DNA of 64,000 nucleotides from Mycetocola lacteus (GCF_003667575.1 NZ_RCUY01000005.1:434001-498000); one strand, 5' to 3'. Shown: positions 23,915 through 32,838, counted from the first letter of the stretch. A program made the numbers and translations. Notes: generated by a model from the sequence alone, not told the origin.

Positions 23915-25645
23915 TTACCGCGCGAACTCGTCGAGTCCCGCGGCCACCTCGGGTGAGGCAAACGCGTGTACGCGAGTGCCCTCCTCCTCATAGTCGAGGG
24001 TGACCACGCGGCCACGGCGGTGCAGCAGCGAGATCACGTCGCCGCGGTCGTAGGGCACCAGCAGATTCAGCTCGACCGACGGGCTGGGGAGCAGCTCGGC
24101 GATCTTCGCCAGGATCTCCTCGATGCCCTCGCCGGTGCGCGCCGAAGCGAAGATCGCGTGCGGTTCGAGTCCCAGCAGGACCAGGCGGTCCTCTTCGGAC
24201 ACCAGGTCGGACTTATTGAACACGACGATTTCCGGGATATCCCGGGCACCGACATCGGTGATCACGTCACGCACGGTCTTGAGCTGGGCCGAGGGATCCG
24301 GGTGCGATCCATCCACCACGTGCACGATCACATCCGAGTCGCCCACCTCCTCCAGGGTCGAGCGGAATGCCTCGACCAGCTGGTGCGGAAGATTGCGGAC
24401 AAAACCGACGGTATCGGTGAGGGTGTAGACCCGACCATCCTCGGTTTTGCTCTTGCGGACGGTGGCGTCCAGGGTCGCAAACAGCGCGTTCTCGACCAGC
24501 ACGCCGGCCCGGGTGATCCGGTTTAGCAGGCTGGACTTGCCGGCGTTGGTGTACCCGGCAATCGCGACCGAGGGCACCTCGAAGCGCTGGCGGTTGGCCC
24601 GCTTGGCCTCGCGGGCGGGCAGGAAGCCCTTGATCTGACGGCGCAGCTTCGACATCCGAATGTGGATGTGTCGGCGGTCCAGCTCGAGCTTGGTTTCACC
24701 GGGACCACGCGATCCCATACCGGCACCACCCACCTGACCACCGGCCTGACGGGACATCGAGTCACCCCACCCACGCAGACGCGGCAGCAGGTATTCAAGC
24801 TGGGCCAGCTCCACCTGGGCCTTACCCTCACGGCTCTTGGCGTGCTGACTGAAGATGTCGAGGATCACGGCCGTCCGGTCGATCACCTTGACCTTCACCA
24901 CGTCCTCGAGCGCGCGGCGCTGGCTGGGTGAGAGTTCGGTGTCGGCGATCACCGTGTCGGCACCGAGTGCCTTGACGATCCCCGCGAGCTCGGCAGCCTT
25001 ACCGCTCCCGAGGTAGGTGCTGGCGTCGGGATTGGCGCGGCGCTGCAGCAGACCGTCGAGGACCGCGGCACCCGCGGTTTCGGCAAGCGCGGCCAGCTCC
25101 CGCAGCGAGTTTTCGGCATCTTCCTGCTTGCCCTGCGGATACACACCGATCAGGACGACGTTTTCCAGGCGAAGCTGACGATACTCAACCTCGGTGACGT
25201 CTTCGAGCTCGGTGGAGAGCCCGGCGACGCGGCGCAGGGCCGCGCGGTCGGCACGGTCGGCCTGATCGCCATCGCCCGCCGAGCCCTCGGTGTCGTGGTC
25301 CTGCAGGGCGGCGGCACGGCCGGTGGCAAACACGTTGACCGCGCCGGCACGGGAGGCGGCACCCCGCAGGACACGCTCGACGGCGTCCTCGGAGTCCGCA
25401 CCGTGATCGTCAGCGCCGTGATGGTCAGCACCGGTGGAATCGGTGGAGGAGGTACCCGTGGAAGAGGCACCACTGGAATGGGACGCGTCGTACCCGGACG
25501 CGGCGGGGGAATGGGTGGCGGAATCGCCGGTCTGTGTCGAATTGTGGGTACCCCGCTCGGCGGCCTGGGCGGTGCCCGTGGCGCTCTGCACCGCGGCATC
25601 GCGGTCGTCTGCGGGGGTGATGGTGTTCGGGGTGTCTTTTGTCAT
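23915..25645 (-). CDS. hflX: GTPase HflX with long disordered N-terminal tail
   Basis: Ribosome-associated GTPase that splits or rescues stalled ribosomes, 576 residues. The HflX N-domain (ENVVLIGVYPQGKQEDAENSL, LASTYLGSGKA-like region TYLGSGKAAELAG) is followed by the coiled-coil with GGVGGAGMGSRGPGETKLE-like Gly-rich loop and a G domain with GYTNAGKSS (about 358-366), DTVGFVRNLP and FNKSD. The first 110 residues are low-complexity Ser/Thr/His/Asp/Ala repeats, absent from most homologues. The ATG has no Shine-Dalgarno; TAGGGT 7 nt upstream suggests a leaderless message. Divergent from the methyltransferase by 41 bp. Confidence 0.93.
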   Translation of the reverse strand: MTKDTPNTITPADDRDAAVQSATGTAQAAERGTHNSTQTGDSATHSPAASGYDASHSSGASSTGTSSTDSTGADHHGADDHGADSEDAVERVLRGAASRAGAVNVFATGRAAALQDHDTEGSAGDGDQADRADRAALRRVAGLSTELEDVTEVEYRQLRLENVVLIGVYPQGKQEDAENSLRELAALAETAGAAVLDGLLQRRANPDASTYLGSGKAAELAGIVKALGADTVIADTELSPSQRRALEDVVKVKVIDRTAVILDIFSQHAKSREGKAQVELAQLEYLLPRLRGWGDSMSRQAGGQVGGAGMGSRGPGETKLELDRRHIHIRMSKLRRQIKGFLPAREAKRANRQRFEVPSVAIAGYTNAGKSSLLNRITRAGVLVENALFATLDATVRKSKTEDGRVYTLTDTVGFVRNLPHQLVEAFRSTLEEVGDSDVIVHVVDGSHPDPSAQLKTVRDVITDVGARDIPEIVVFNKSDLVSEEDRLVLLGLEPHAIFASARTGEGIEEILAKIAELLPSPSVELNLLVPYDRGDVISLLHRRGRVVTLDYEEEGTRVHAFASPEVAAGLDEFAR

Positions 25646-25652
25646 CGAGTTA

Positions 25653-25658
25653 ACCCTA
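25653..25658 (-). promoter_or_regulatory. -10 box for leaderless hflX
   Basis: TAGGGT on the minus strand, 7 nt before the ATG, within a 41-bp divergent spacer. Confidence 0.55.
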
Positions 25659-25674
25659 GTTCGTATCCATCGGA

Positions 25675-25680
25675 TACGGT
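25675..25680 (+). promoter_or_regulatory. -10 box for leaderless methyltransferase gene
   Basis: TACGGT, 6 nt before the ATG at 25687. With the hflX box this makes two back-to-back leaderless promoters in 41 bp. Confidence 0.5.
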
Positions 25681-25686
25681 CTAAAT

Positions 25687-26328
25687 ATGTCGAGTGAACA
25701 CTATTTTGATGCAACACCCGCGGGTGATGCGGTCTATCGAACCATCATCGCGCGCATTGCCGGCGTCGAGCGCACGCTGACCACCGCGAACAAGGTCTTC
25801 TCCCCCGCCCACCTCGACGAGGGCACCCGCATTCTGCTCGAGGAGGTGCCCGAGCCGCCGACCCACGGCAACCTGCTCGACCTCGGTGCCGGCTGGGGCC
25901 CAATCTCGCTCGAGCTCGCGCTGCTGAGCCCCGAGGCCACCGTCTGGGCCGTGGACGTGAACGATCGTGCACTCGACCTGGTGCGCAAGAACGCCGCCGA
26001 CCTGGGCATCACCAACATCCGTGCCGTGCGCCCCGATGAGGTCCCTGCGGACATCCGGTTTGAGGCCATCTGGTCCAACCCGCCGATTCGCGTGGGCAAG
26101 GACGTCCTCCACGGCATGCTGGAGCACTGGCTGCCCCGGCTGGTCGAGCAGGGCGAGGCCTGGCTCGTAGTGCAGAAGAACCTGGGCGGCGACTCGCTGC
26201 AGCGCTGGATCACCGAGACCCTGGGAGCTGAGTTCACCGTGAGCCGTCACACCACGGCCAAGGGTTTCCGGGTGATCCTGGTGGATCACTCCGCCGCCGA
26301 CGATGAGGACCTGCCCGACTTCGTGTAG
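25687..26328 (+). CDS. Class I SAM-dependent methyltransferase, RsmC-like
   Basis: Methyltransferase of 213 residues of the small MTS-domain type related to RsmC/RlmG rRNA guanine-N2 methyltransferases. The SAM-binding motif I is NLLDLGAGWGPISLELAL, motif II AVDVNDRALDLVRKNA, and the catalytic motif IV is SNPPIRVGK, as in N2-guanine methyltransferases. It lacks the N-terminal pseudo-domain of full-length RsmC, which is normal for actinobacterial homologues. The target is probably rRNA, but this is inference. The leaderless-type start has TACGGT at -12. Convergent with dapF across a hairpin. Confidence 0.85.
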   Translation: MSSEHYFDATPAGDAVYRTIIARIAGVERTLTTANKVFSPAHLDEGTRILLEEVPEPPTHGNLLDLGAGWGPISLELALLSPEATVWAVDVNDRALDLVRKNAADLGITNIRAVRPDEVPADIRFEAIWSNPPIRVGKDVLHGMLEHWLPRLVEQGEAWLVVQKNLGGDSLQRWITETLGAEFTVSRHTTAKGFRVILVDHSAADDEDLPDFV

Positions 26329-26345
26329 CGATCACACACGAGAAC

Positions 26346-26376
26346 GGCCCCGGGGGAATTCACATCCACCGGGGCC
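26346..26376. terminator. Hairpin between convergent genes
   Basis: GGCCCCGG (26346-26353) pairs with CCGGGGCC (26369-26376); a T-containing tail follows on the plus strand (TTCTTC). It probably serves the methyltransferase gene, and perhaps dapF in the other direction. Confidence 0.7.
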
Positions 26377-26392
26377 TTCTTCGGTATCGCGT

Positions 26393-27289
26393 CTACGCCT
26401 GGTGCAGCGCGTCCAGGTCCACGGTGCCGGTGTAGACCAGTTCTGCGGGACCCGAGAGGGACACGTGCTCGCCGTCCTCGGTGGGGAACATACGCACGGC
26501 GCACACACCGCCGGGCACGGTGACCCGCCACTGGTTGGGCGCGGTGGGGCCAGCCCAGAAGCGGGTGGCCAGGGCGGCCGCGGCGATCCCGGTGCCGCAG
26601 GAGAGCGTCTCTCCCGAGCCGCGCTCGTGCACGCGCATGCGGATCTGCCCCACTCCGTCGCGAATGAGCTGGGCGGCGGGAACCACGAGTTCCACATTGG
26701 CACCGGCCTCGGGGGCCGGGTCCAGGGTCGGGGCGACGGTGAGGTCGGCCTGGTCAAGCTCGGAGTCATCGGCGAGCGCAACCACCACGTGCGGATTTCC
26801 CACGTTGATGCCCACACCCGGACGAGCGACCTCAACCCCGCGGGTGTGCACCAGCGGGCCGTCCTCCTCCAGACGCCAGCGTCCCAGGTCCACGGCGAAT
26901 CCACCGGCGGTTACCTGCACGTCGCGGACACCCGCGCGGGTCCCGATCGCGATGGTTTCGCCGCGCTCGAGGGTGATCAGTCCGGTTTCGATCAGGTAGC
27001 GCACAAACACGCGGATGCCGTTGCCACACATCTCGGCCACCGAACCATCGGCGTTGTAATAGTCCATGAACCACTCGGCACCGGAGTCCTCGGCCAGGCT
27101 CTCGGCCCCGTATTCGAGGGAGGCGGAGCGGGCGGCGCGGATCAGGCCGTCGGCACCGATCCCGAAGCGACGATCACACAGGGCGGCGATGGTGGCCGGG
27201 GTCAGCTCGCGCCGGGCGTCGGGATCGGTGATCAGGACAAAGTCGTTGCCGGTGCCGTGGCCCTTGTGGAAATCGAGTGTGTTCGCCAT
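26393..27289 (-). CDS. dapF: Diaminopimelate epimerase
   Basis: Converts LL- to meso-diaminopimelate for lysine and peptidoglycan synthesis, 298 residues. The two catalytic cysteines are Cys88 (MCGNGIRVF) and Cys231 (LSCGTG); the N-terminal [13 protein letters not shown] is the family signature. The ATG has no Shine-Dalgarno and TAAACT lies 6 nt upstream, indicating a leaderless message. In D-cycloserine clusters a DapF homologue acts with an N-hydroxylase, but this copy is in the conserved backbone and far from the island, so it is the housekeeping enzyme. Confidence 0.96.
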   Translation of the reverse strand: MANTLDFHKGHGTGNDFVLITDPDARRELTPATIAALCDRRFGIGADGLIRAARSASLEYGAESLAEDSGAEWFMDYYNADGSVAEMCGNGIRVFVRYLIETGLITLERGETIAIGTRAGVRDVQVTAGGFAVDLGRWRLEEDGPLVHTRGVEVARPGVGINVGNPHVVVALADDSELDQADLTVAPTLDPAPEAGANVELVVPAAQLIRDGVGQIRMRVHERGSGETLSCGTGIAAAALATRFWAGPTAPNQWRVTVPGGVCAVRMFPTEDGEHVSLSGPAELVYTGTVDLDALHQA

Positions 27290-27295
27290 TGCCCC

Positions 27296-27301
27296 AGTTT
27301 A
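27296..27301 (-). promoter_or_regulatory. -10 box for leaderless dapF
   Basis: TAAACT on the minus strand, 6 nt before the ATG. Confidence 0.55.
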
Positions 27302-27330
27302 GGCGTCGCGGCCCGCATCGGAAAACCCGG

Positions 27331-28005
27331 TCAGCGACGGCGATAGAGGATCTCCGGACGACCACGCTGCCCATAGCGGTGCTCGCTGCGCAGCACCCCC
27401 GTGCGCACCAGGTGATCGAGGTAGCGCCGGGCGGTAATCCGAGAGAGTCCGCAGGCTGCGGCAACCTCGATCGCCGAGGATGCCTGTTCGGCGGACACGG
27501 CGTTCTCGACCAGACGCGCGGTGGATTCCGAGAGGCCCTTGGGCAAACGACGATCACCACTTCGGCCGGCCTCGATTAGCGCGTTCACATCCTCCTGACC
27601 CAGCGGTGCCGGGTCGACCCGCGGACGGGTCGCCGCAGAACCGTCTCGATACGCGCCGAGCTTCTGCTCAAACAGGGCGCGGGAGAAGGGCTTGACGAGG
27701 TAGTCGGCGATCCGAGCCGAGGCCGCCTGAGACACGGTGATCCCATCGTTGGCCGAGCTCACCACGATCACGTCCACCGCATCGTCGCTGAGCTGGCGCA
27801 GACGGTGCAACACCTCGACCCCGCTGAAATCGGGGAGGTGAATGTCCAGCAGCACCAGGTCGATATCGCCATCCAGGAGCCGATCCAGCGCGGCGGCGCC
27901 GGTGGCCGCGGTGTCGGCGACTACAAAGCCGGGAAGCCGCTCCAGCGCGCGAATATGCATGCGGCAGACGGCCGGGTCATCGTCCACGATCAGGGTGCGG
28001 ATCAT
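27331..28005 (-). CDS. Response regulator, CitB/DcuR family
   Basis: Two-component regulator of 224 residues. The receiver domain has the acidic pocket VDDDP (7-11), phospho-acceptor Asp54 (LLDIHLPDFSG) and Lys105 (LVKPFS). The C-terminal third holds an HTH of the CitB/DcuR type (AIEVAAACGLSRITARRYLDHLV), followed by the conserved RYGQRGRPEILY tail. The start ATG follows GGGAGGAA and overlaps the kinase stop by ATGA. The pair is divergent from tctCBA, so it probably activates carboxylate uptake. It ends 41 bp before dapF. Confidence 0.92.
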   Translation of the reverse strand: MIRTLIVDDDPAVCRMHIRALERLPGFVVADTAATGAAALDRLLDGDIDLVLLDIHLPDFSGVEVLHRLRQLSDDAVDVIVVSSANDGITVSQAASARIADYLVKPFSRALFEQKLGAYRDGSAATRPRVDPAPLGQEDVNALIEAGRSGDRRLPKGLSESTARLVENAVSAEQASSAIEVAAACGLSRITARRYLDHLVRTGVLRSEHRYGQRGRPEILYRRR

Positions 28006-29405
28006 CGGGGTTCCTCCCTCGAATCGGGATCGATCGCGACGGGGTTTTGCACCCGCCCGGTTGTGGCGTCCACGGGGTACAGGGGTGGCACCAGGGCATC
28101 CATCCGGGTGCCCGAGGATCCATACACCGGCTCTCCCACGGTGATCCACCCACCACGGTTCTCCAACACCCGGGCGACCAGCGCCAGCCCGAATCCACGA
28201 GGAAGGTCTCGCTCCCCCCGCGCCTTGGTGCTAAAGCCGTGTTCAAAGATGCGTTCCCGATCCGCGCGGGAGATCCCGGTGCCGCTATCACTCACCCGAA
28301 TCGAGAGTCCCTCGGCCCCGCGTGCCAACCGGAGCTCCACTCGGCCGCCCGGCCCGGCCGCGTCCACGGCGTTTGACAGCAGATTGGCGATCACCTCAAA
28401 TTCCTCGGTGTCCAGGTTACCGACCCCCACCTCATCGGCGTCACATTCAAGAATTCCGCCCCGTTCCGTGAGGATGATTCGATGCCGCTCGATCAGGGTG
28501 CGCAGGCCGCTGCGAGACACCGGCGTGGGGGCTGTGCGCGGGCCGGTGTATGCCGCCTCGCCCCCGGCAGCCGCCTCGGCGGCCGCGCCGGAAACCACCT
28601 CGGCATCCACGGGCACGAGGGTACGAATGTAATCCAGCGCCTCATCGTTTTCCCGATCCTCCAACAGGCCGTAGAGCACGTGCAGACGGTTGGTGAACTC
28701 ATGGGACTGCTCCCCCAGGGCCGCACCCACGCGGCGCTGCACCACGAGGTCGCGGGCGTCGCGGGCAAGCCGGTCCAGGCGCCGACCCAGCAGCATCGTC
28801 ACCAGGGCAGCCGCGCCGATCCCCACCGCGAGGGATCCCAGCGCCCAGGGCAGCAGGCCGGCGACACCATCACGCATGTCCTCGGCGATTGCGCTTTCCA
28901 GGATGCCCACCGAGGCGGTGCCGATCACCGTCCCCGCGGTGTCATAGACGGGCATCTTGGCGCGCAGGGTCGGGCCCAGGGTTCCCGCCTCGACCCCGAC
29001 AAAGTGCTCCCCGGCGAGGACCCGACGGTGATCGGTTGAAACCTGCTCCCCCACCAGGGATTCATTGGGATGGGTGAGCCGGATTCCCGCGGTATCGGTA
29101 ATCACCACGTAGTCCATCCCCGCAGCCTCGGCCACCAGATCGGCAACCGGCTGGAGCTCCCCGGTGGGCCAGGGGGCTGTGATCCCCGCACGCACCACGG
29201 GCAGGTTCGACAGGGACTCCGCCACCCGGATCACCCGCTCCTCGGTGGCCGCACGAATCTGGCGCTCCTGCACCATCAGCGCCACGATCACCGTGATTCC
29301 CAGGCAGACAAATACGATCCCCACCTGCACCAGGAGCAGCGTGAGTCGGCGCGGCGCGCTGGGATAGCGCGCGGAGCGCCCCACCGTCTTCTGCCCAGAC
29401 ACCAT
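28002..29405 (-). CDS. Sensor histidine kinase, CitA/DcuS family
   Basis: Membrane sensor kinase of 467 residues. TM1 (about 22-45) and TM2 (about 180-203) enclose an extracytoplasmic PAS-like sensor (YVVITDTAGIRLTHPNES, GTVIGTASVGIL) of the kind that binds citrate, fumarate or similar acids. The cytoplasmic core has the phospho-acceptor His in GEQSHEFTNRLHVL (about 231), the N box NLLSNAVDAAG and G box DSGTGI. The start was taken at the ATG preceded by GAGGAGGACG rather than an ATG four codons upstream. Coupled to the response regulator and divergent from the tripartite transporter genes. Confidence 0.92.
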   Translation of the reverse strand: MVSGQKTVGRSARYPSAPRRLTLLLVQVGIVFVCLGITVIVALMVQERQIRAATEERVIRVAESLSNLPVVRAGITAPWPTGELQPVADLVAEAAGMDYVVITDTAGIRLTHPNESLVGEQVSTDHRRVLAGEHFVGVEAGTLGPTLRAKMPVYDTAGTVIGTASVGILESAIAEDMRDGVAGLLPWALGSLAVGIGAAALVTMLLGRRLDRLARDARDLVVQRRVGAALGEQSHEFTNRLHVLYGLLEDRENDEALDYIRTLVPVDAEVVSGAAAEAAAGGEAAYTGPRTAPTPVSRSGLRTLIERHRIILTERGGILECDADEVGVGNLDTEEFEVIANLLSNAVDAAGPGGRVELRLARGAEGLSIRVSDSGTGISRADRERIFEHGFSTKARGERDLPRGFGLALVARVLENRGGWITVGEPVYGSSGTRMDALVPPLYPVDATTGRVQNPVAIDPDSREEPR

Positions 29406-29544
29406 CGTCCTCCTCACGACCCGCGGGCCACCGCCAGGCTACCAGCGCCCGCACCGTCCATCGGATACCCGGCACGGTCATTTAAGACCACAAAACACAC
29501 AAATAGACCGCGCCGCCCCGGGCACCTAGCGTGGGATCACCAAA

Positions 29545-29570
29545 CTTCCGTCACAGCGTTGTGGCGGAAG
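29545..29570 (+). promoter_or_regulatory. Hairpin or operator before tctC
   Basis: CTTCCGTCACA (29545-29555) pairs with TGTGGCGGAAG (29560-29570), 11 bp with one wobble and a GCGT loop. It ends just before the GGAAGGAAC ribosome binding site. It could control translation or, as DNA, be a binding site for the divergent response regulator. Upstream, 29480-29513 is unusually AT-rich. Confidence 0.5.
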
Positions 29571-29584
29571 CGGAAGGAACAGAC

Positions 29585-30565
29585 ATGAAGAAAACGATTC
29601 TTTCGATCGTGGTGGGCGTCCTCACGATCGGCGTGTTCACGGCGGCGGCAATGGATGCCAGCGCCTCGGGGTCCACCGCCTCGGCACGCAGCAAACTCAC
29701 CATTATGGCGCCGGCCTCCCCCGGTGGCGGCTGGGACGGCTTCGGCCGCGAGGGCCAGCAGGGCCTGCGCATGGCCGGCATCGTCAACAACGCCCAGGTC
29801 ATCAACGTGCCCGGGGCGGGCGGGACGATCGGGCTGAGCAAGCTGGTCCAGATGGACGGACGCGACGACATCCTGATGGTCACCGGGGCGGTGATGATCG
29901 GTGCCAGTGCGCTCTCCAAGACGCCCGAATCGCTCGCCGACACCACCCCGATCGCGCGCCTCGCCGACGACTACAGCGTGCTCGTGGTCCCCGCGGCCTC
30001 CCCCTACACCACGATGGAGGAGTTCGCCGAGGCCTGGAAGCAGGCACCCGGAGCGCACTCGATCGCCGGTGGATCCCTCGGCAGCATCGATCACCTGCTG
30101 AGCGGCCTACTCGGGCGCACAGTGGGGATCAACCCGGGGGACGTCAACTACGTCGCCTACTCGGGCGGCGGAGAGGTGCTTGCCTCGATGCTCTCCAACA
30201 CCGCGGCCGCGGGGATCTCCGGCTATAACGAGTTCCGCGACCAGATCGAAGCCGGCACCCTGCGCGCCCTGGCCATCTCCTCCCCCGAGCGTCTGGACGG
30301 TGTGCCCGTGCCAACCTTCATCGAATCCGGGATCGACGTGGAAATGTCCAACTGGCGCGGCTACGTTGCCCCACCCGGCATCTCCGATGAGGCCCGGGAC
30401 GAAATGGTCGCGATCATCACCGAACTGCACGCCACCGACGAGTGGCAGGACACCCTGCGTCGCAACAACTGGACCGATTCCTTCCAGGTGGGCGCCGAGT
30501 TTGACGCCTTCCTGGAGGAGGAAACCATTCGGGTGTCCGATCTGATTAGGGAGCTGGGACTATGA
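29585..30565 (+). CDS. tctC: Tripartite tricarboxylate transporter substrate-binding protein
   Basis: Periplasmic-type binding protein of the TTT (TctCBA) carboxylate uptake system, 326 residues. An N-terminal hydrophobic signal (MKKTILSIVVGVLTIGVFTAAA) lacks a lipobox Cys, which is unusual for a Gram-positive binding protein; the helix may act as an uncleaved anchor. The mature fold shows MAPASPGGGWDGFGR, NVPGAGGTIGLSKL and the typical C-terminal WRGYVAPPGISDEAR. The ATG follows GGAAGGAAC. Coupled to tctB by ATGA; regulated probably by the divergent kinase and regulator. Confidence 0.92.
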   Translation: MKKTILSIVVGVLTIGVFTAAAMDASASGSTASARSKLTIMAPASPGGGWDGFGREGQQGLRMAGIVNNAQVINVPGAGGTIGLSKLVQMDGRDDILMVTGAVMIGASALSKTPESLADTTPIARLADDYSVLVVPAASPYTTMEEFAEAWKQAPGAHSIAGGSLGSIDHLLSGLLGRTVGINPGDVNYVAYSGGGEVLASMLSNTAAAGISGYNEFRDQIEAGTLRALAISSPERLDGVPVPTFIESGIDVEMSNWRGYVAPPGISDEARDEMVAIITELHATDEWQDTLRRNNWTDSFQVGAEFDAFLEEETIRVSDLIRELGL

Positions 30566-31194
30566 CCGCCACATCCGTGACCCCGACCCGTCCGGCCGAT
30601 GCCTCCTGGTGGCACGGGCGCGGCGAACTCGTGGTGGCCGCCCTGGTGCTGGGCCTCGGGGTATTCCTCGGTATCGGCACCGCAACAATGGAGGTTCCAC
30701 CGGGATCCGGCGTGCCGGGCCCGCAGTTCTTCCCCACCATCGTGAGCGCCGGACTGGGCATTCTCGGCGTGCTGCTGGCCATCCAGGTGATCCGCAATCC
30801 CGAGGCCGAAGTGGGTGCCGGGGGAAGCGATGACCTGGGCATGGACCCCGACCTGCTGGGCGAGCTCGGTGACATCGACACCACCTCGGAAATCCGAGTG
30901 GTCGCCTCGGCCACCGGGGACGACGTGCCGCGCACCGGAACCGACTGGAAAACCTTCGGATTTGTGCTGGCCGGTCTGGTCGGATTTGTGCTGCTGCTGG
31001 TCCCGCTGGGGTGGATTCTCGCGGGGGCCGTGCTGTTCTGGGTCATCGCCCGGGCCCTGGGCAGCAAGCGGCCGGTGTTTGATATCGCGATCGCGATCCT
31101 GATGTCCTCGGCGATTCAACTCGCGTTCTCCGCGGGCCTGGGCCTCACCCTGCCCTCGGGCATCCTCTCGGGGGTGTTCTCATGGCTTGGCTAG
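30562..31194 (+). CDS. tctB: Tripartite tricarboxylate transporter small membrane subunit
   Basis: TctB-family (DUF1468) membrane protein, 210 residues. The predicted spans are LVVAALVLGLGVFLGIG, FFPTIVSAGLGILGVLLAIQVI, FGFVLAGLVGFVLLLVPLGWILAGAVLFWV and two short C-terminal helices. A 45-residue acidic loop (GAGGSDDLGMDPDLLGELGD) between the second and third spans is longer than in many homologues. ATGA overlap with tctC; tctA follows after 46 bp with its own ribosome binding site TTGGAGG. Confidence 0.9.
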   Translation: MTATSVTPTRPADASWWHGRGELVVAALVLGLGVFLGIGTATMEVPPGSGVPGPQFFPTIVSAGLGILGVLLAIQVIRNPEAEVGAGGSDDLGMDPDLLGELGDIDTTSEIRVVASATGDDVPRTGTDWKTFGFVLAGLVGFVLLLVPLGWILAGAVLFWVIARALGSKRPVFDIAIAILMSSAIQLAFSAGLGLTLPSGILSGVFSWLG

Positions 31195-31240
31195 GCACCC
31201 GTCCCCCGCTTGTTGACGCGATGAATTTGGAGGTCCGGAC

Positions 31241-32773
31241 ATGGATCAGCTAACCCACCTGCTTGAGGGATTCAGCGTCGCGCTGACCCCGATCAACCTG
31301 CTCTGGCTCCTCATCGGCGCGGTCCTGGGTACCGCCGTGGGTGTGCTCCCGGGCCTGGGCTCGGCGATGGCGGTGGCCCTGCTGCTCCCGGTGACCTTCA
31401 GTCTGGATCCCACCGGCGCCTTCATCATGTTTGCCAGCATCTACTTTGGTGGACTGTTTGGGGACTCCACCGCCGGCATCCTGCTCAACACCCCCGGCAA
31501 CTCCTCGGCCATCGCCACAACGTTTGAGGGTCACCGGATGGCCAAGGACGGCCGTGCCGCCAAAGCCCTGGGAACCTCGGCCATGGGCGCGTTCCTGGGC
31601 GGGATGATCGCAACCACGCTGGTGGTGTTCTTCGCGCCCTACCTGGTGAAGCTGGCGACCCTGTTCGGCCCGGCCGAATACTTCGCGCTCGCCGCCTTCG
31701 CCTTCGTGGCCATCTCCTCGGTTGTGGCCGAATCGGTGCTGCGCGGACTGCTCGCCCTCGCGATCGGCCTGGCCCTGGCCATGGTCGGCATCGACGGCCC
31801 CAGCGGGGCGGCCCGGTTCACCCTGGGACTTCCGCAGCTCTTTGACGGCATCTCGATTATCGTGATCACCGTGGGCCTGCTGGCGCTCGGCGAGGTACTG
31901 CACGTGGCCTCGCGGATTCACCGCGACGGAGCGGTCACCCGGGTTTCGGCCGGCGGATCGCCGTTTCTGAACTGGTCGGAATTCCGCAAGGCCTTCCCCG
32001 CGTTCCTGCGTGGAACCAGCTTCGGTGTGCCGTTCGGTGTGATCCCGGTGGGCGGCTCGGAGGTCCCGACCTTCCTCGCCTACGGTACCGAGAAGAAGCT
32101 CGCTCAGCGCCGCAAGGATCCCGACTTTGGCGGCCGCGGCGCGATCCAGGGTGTGGCCGCCCCCGAGGCCGCGGGCAACGCGACCGCCGGAACCGCGATG
32201 GGGGCGCTGCTCGCGCTGGGACTGCCCACCTCGGCCACCGCAGCGATGATGATCGCGGCCTTCCAGCAGTACGGTATGCAGCCCGGACCGCTGCTGTTTG
32301 AGCGCAGCGCCGACCTGGTCTGGCCGCTGCTGGCGAGCCTGTTTGTGGGGCTGATCATCCTGTTGATCATCAACCTGCCCTTCGCCGCCGTCTGGGCCAA
32401 GCTGCTGCTGGTGCCCAAGCACTACCTCTACGCGGGGATCACCCTGTTTGCGATGCTCGGTGTGTATGCAATCGCCTCGGCCGAGATGGACCTGTGGCTG
32501 GTGCTGGGCATCGGGCTGCTCGGATTCCTGATGCGCCGCTTCTCGATCCCGCTGGCCCCGGTGCTGATCGCCGCGATCCTCGGTCCGCTGGCCGAGACCG
32601 AGCTGCGTCGCTCGCTCGCGGTCTCCGAGGGCGACCTGGGCATCCTGGTGGGTTCTCCGATCACGATTACCCTGTACTCGCTGATGGCCATCGCGATCGG
32701 TTTCACCCTGTTCCAGGCGCTGCGCCGGCGCGGGGCGAAGAAGCGCGAGGCGGTGGGCGCGTCCCGCTCATAG
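31241..32773 (+). CDS. tctA: Tripartite tricarboxylate transporter large membrane subunit
   Basis: Large permease of the TTT family, 510 residues, about 11-12 membrane spans. Signature stretches are GVLPGLGSAMAVALLLP, FIMFASIYFGGLFGDSTAGILLNTPG and, in the second repeat, GVAAPEAAGNATAGTAMGALLALGLP, the two internal repeats with conserved Pro/Gly. It uses the ion gradient to take up citrate or other carboxylates delivered by TctC; the exact substrate cannot be told from sequence. Last gene of the unit, followed by a strong hairpin. Confidence 0.94.
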   Translation: MDQLTHLLEGFSVALTPINLLWLLIGAVLGTAVGVLPGLGSAMAVALLLPVTFSLDPTGAFIMFASIYFGGLFGDSTAGILLNTPGNSSAIATTFEGHRMAKDGRAAKALGTSAMGAFLGGMIATTLVVFFAPYLVKLATLFGPAEYFALAAFAFVAISSVVAESVLRGLLALAIGLALAMVGIDGPSGAARFTLGLPQLFDGISIIVITVGLLALGEVLHVASRIHRDGAVTRVSAGGSPFLNWSEFRKAFPAFLRGTSFGVPFGVIPVGGSEVPTFLAYGTEKKLAQRRKDPDFGGRGAIQGVAAPEAAGNATAGTAMGALLALGLPTSATAAMMIAAFQQYGMQPGPLLFERSADLVWPLLASLFVGLIILLIINLPFAAVWAKLLLVPKHYLYAGITLFAMLGVYAIASAEMDLWLVLGIGLLGFLMRRFSIPLAPVLIAAILGPLAETELRRSLAVSEGDLGILVGSPITITLYSLMAIAIGFTLFQALRRRGAKKREAVGASRS

Positions 32774-32800
32774 TCACCGCTCGTAGTCGCAGCTGACCGT

Positions 32801-32838
32801 AGCCCACGCCGCATCGGGAAACCGGTGCGGCGTGGGCT
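32801..32838 (+). terminator. Terminator after tctA
   Basis: A 17-bp stem with one wobble (32801-32817 with 32822-32838, GAAA loop), followed by TGTTT. A second, weaker CCGGG hairpin lies at about 32849-32873, on the side of the convergent miaA. Confidence 0.85.

Noticed and set aside
26393-27289. dapF as part of a D-cycloserine-like pathway with the N-hydroxylase homologue
   Set aside because: D-cycloserine clusters include a DapF homologue, but this one is in the conserved backbone 13 kb away, and the arginase-like and O-acetylserine sulfhydrylase-like partners are absent.
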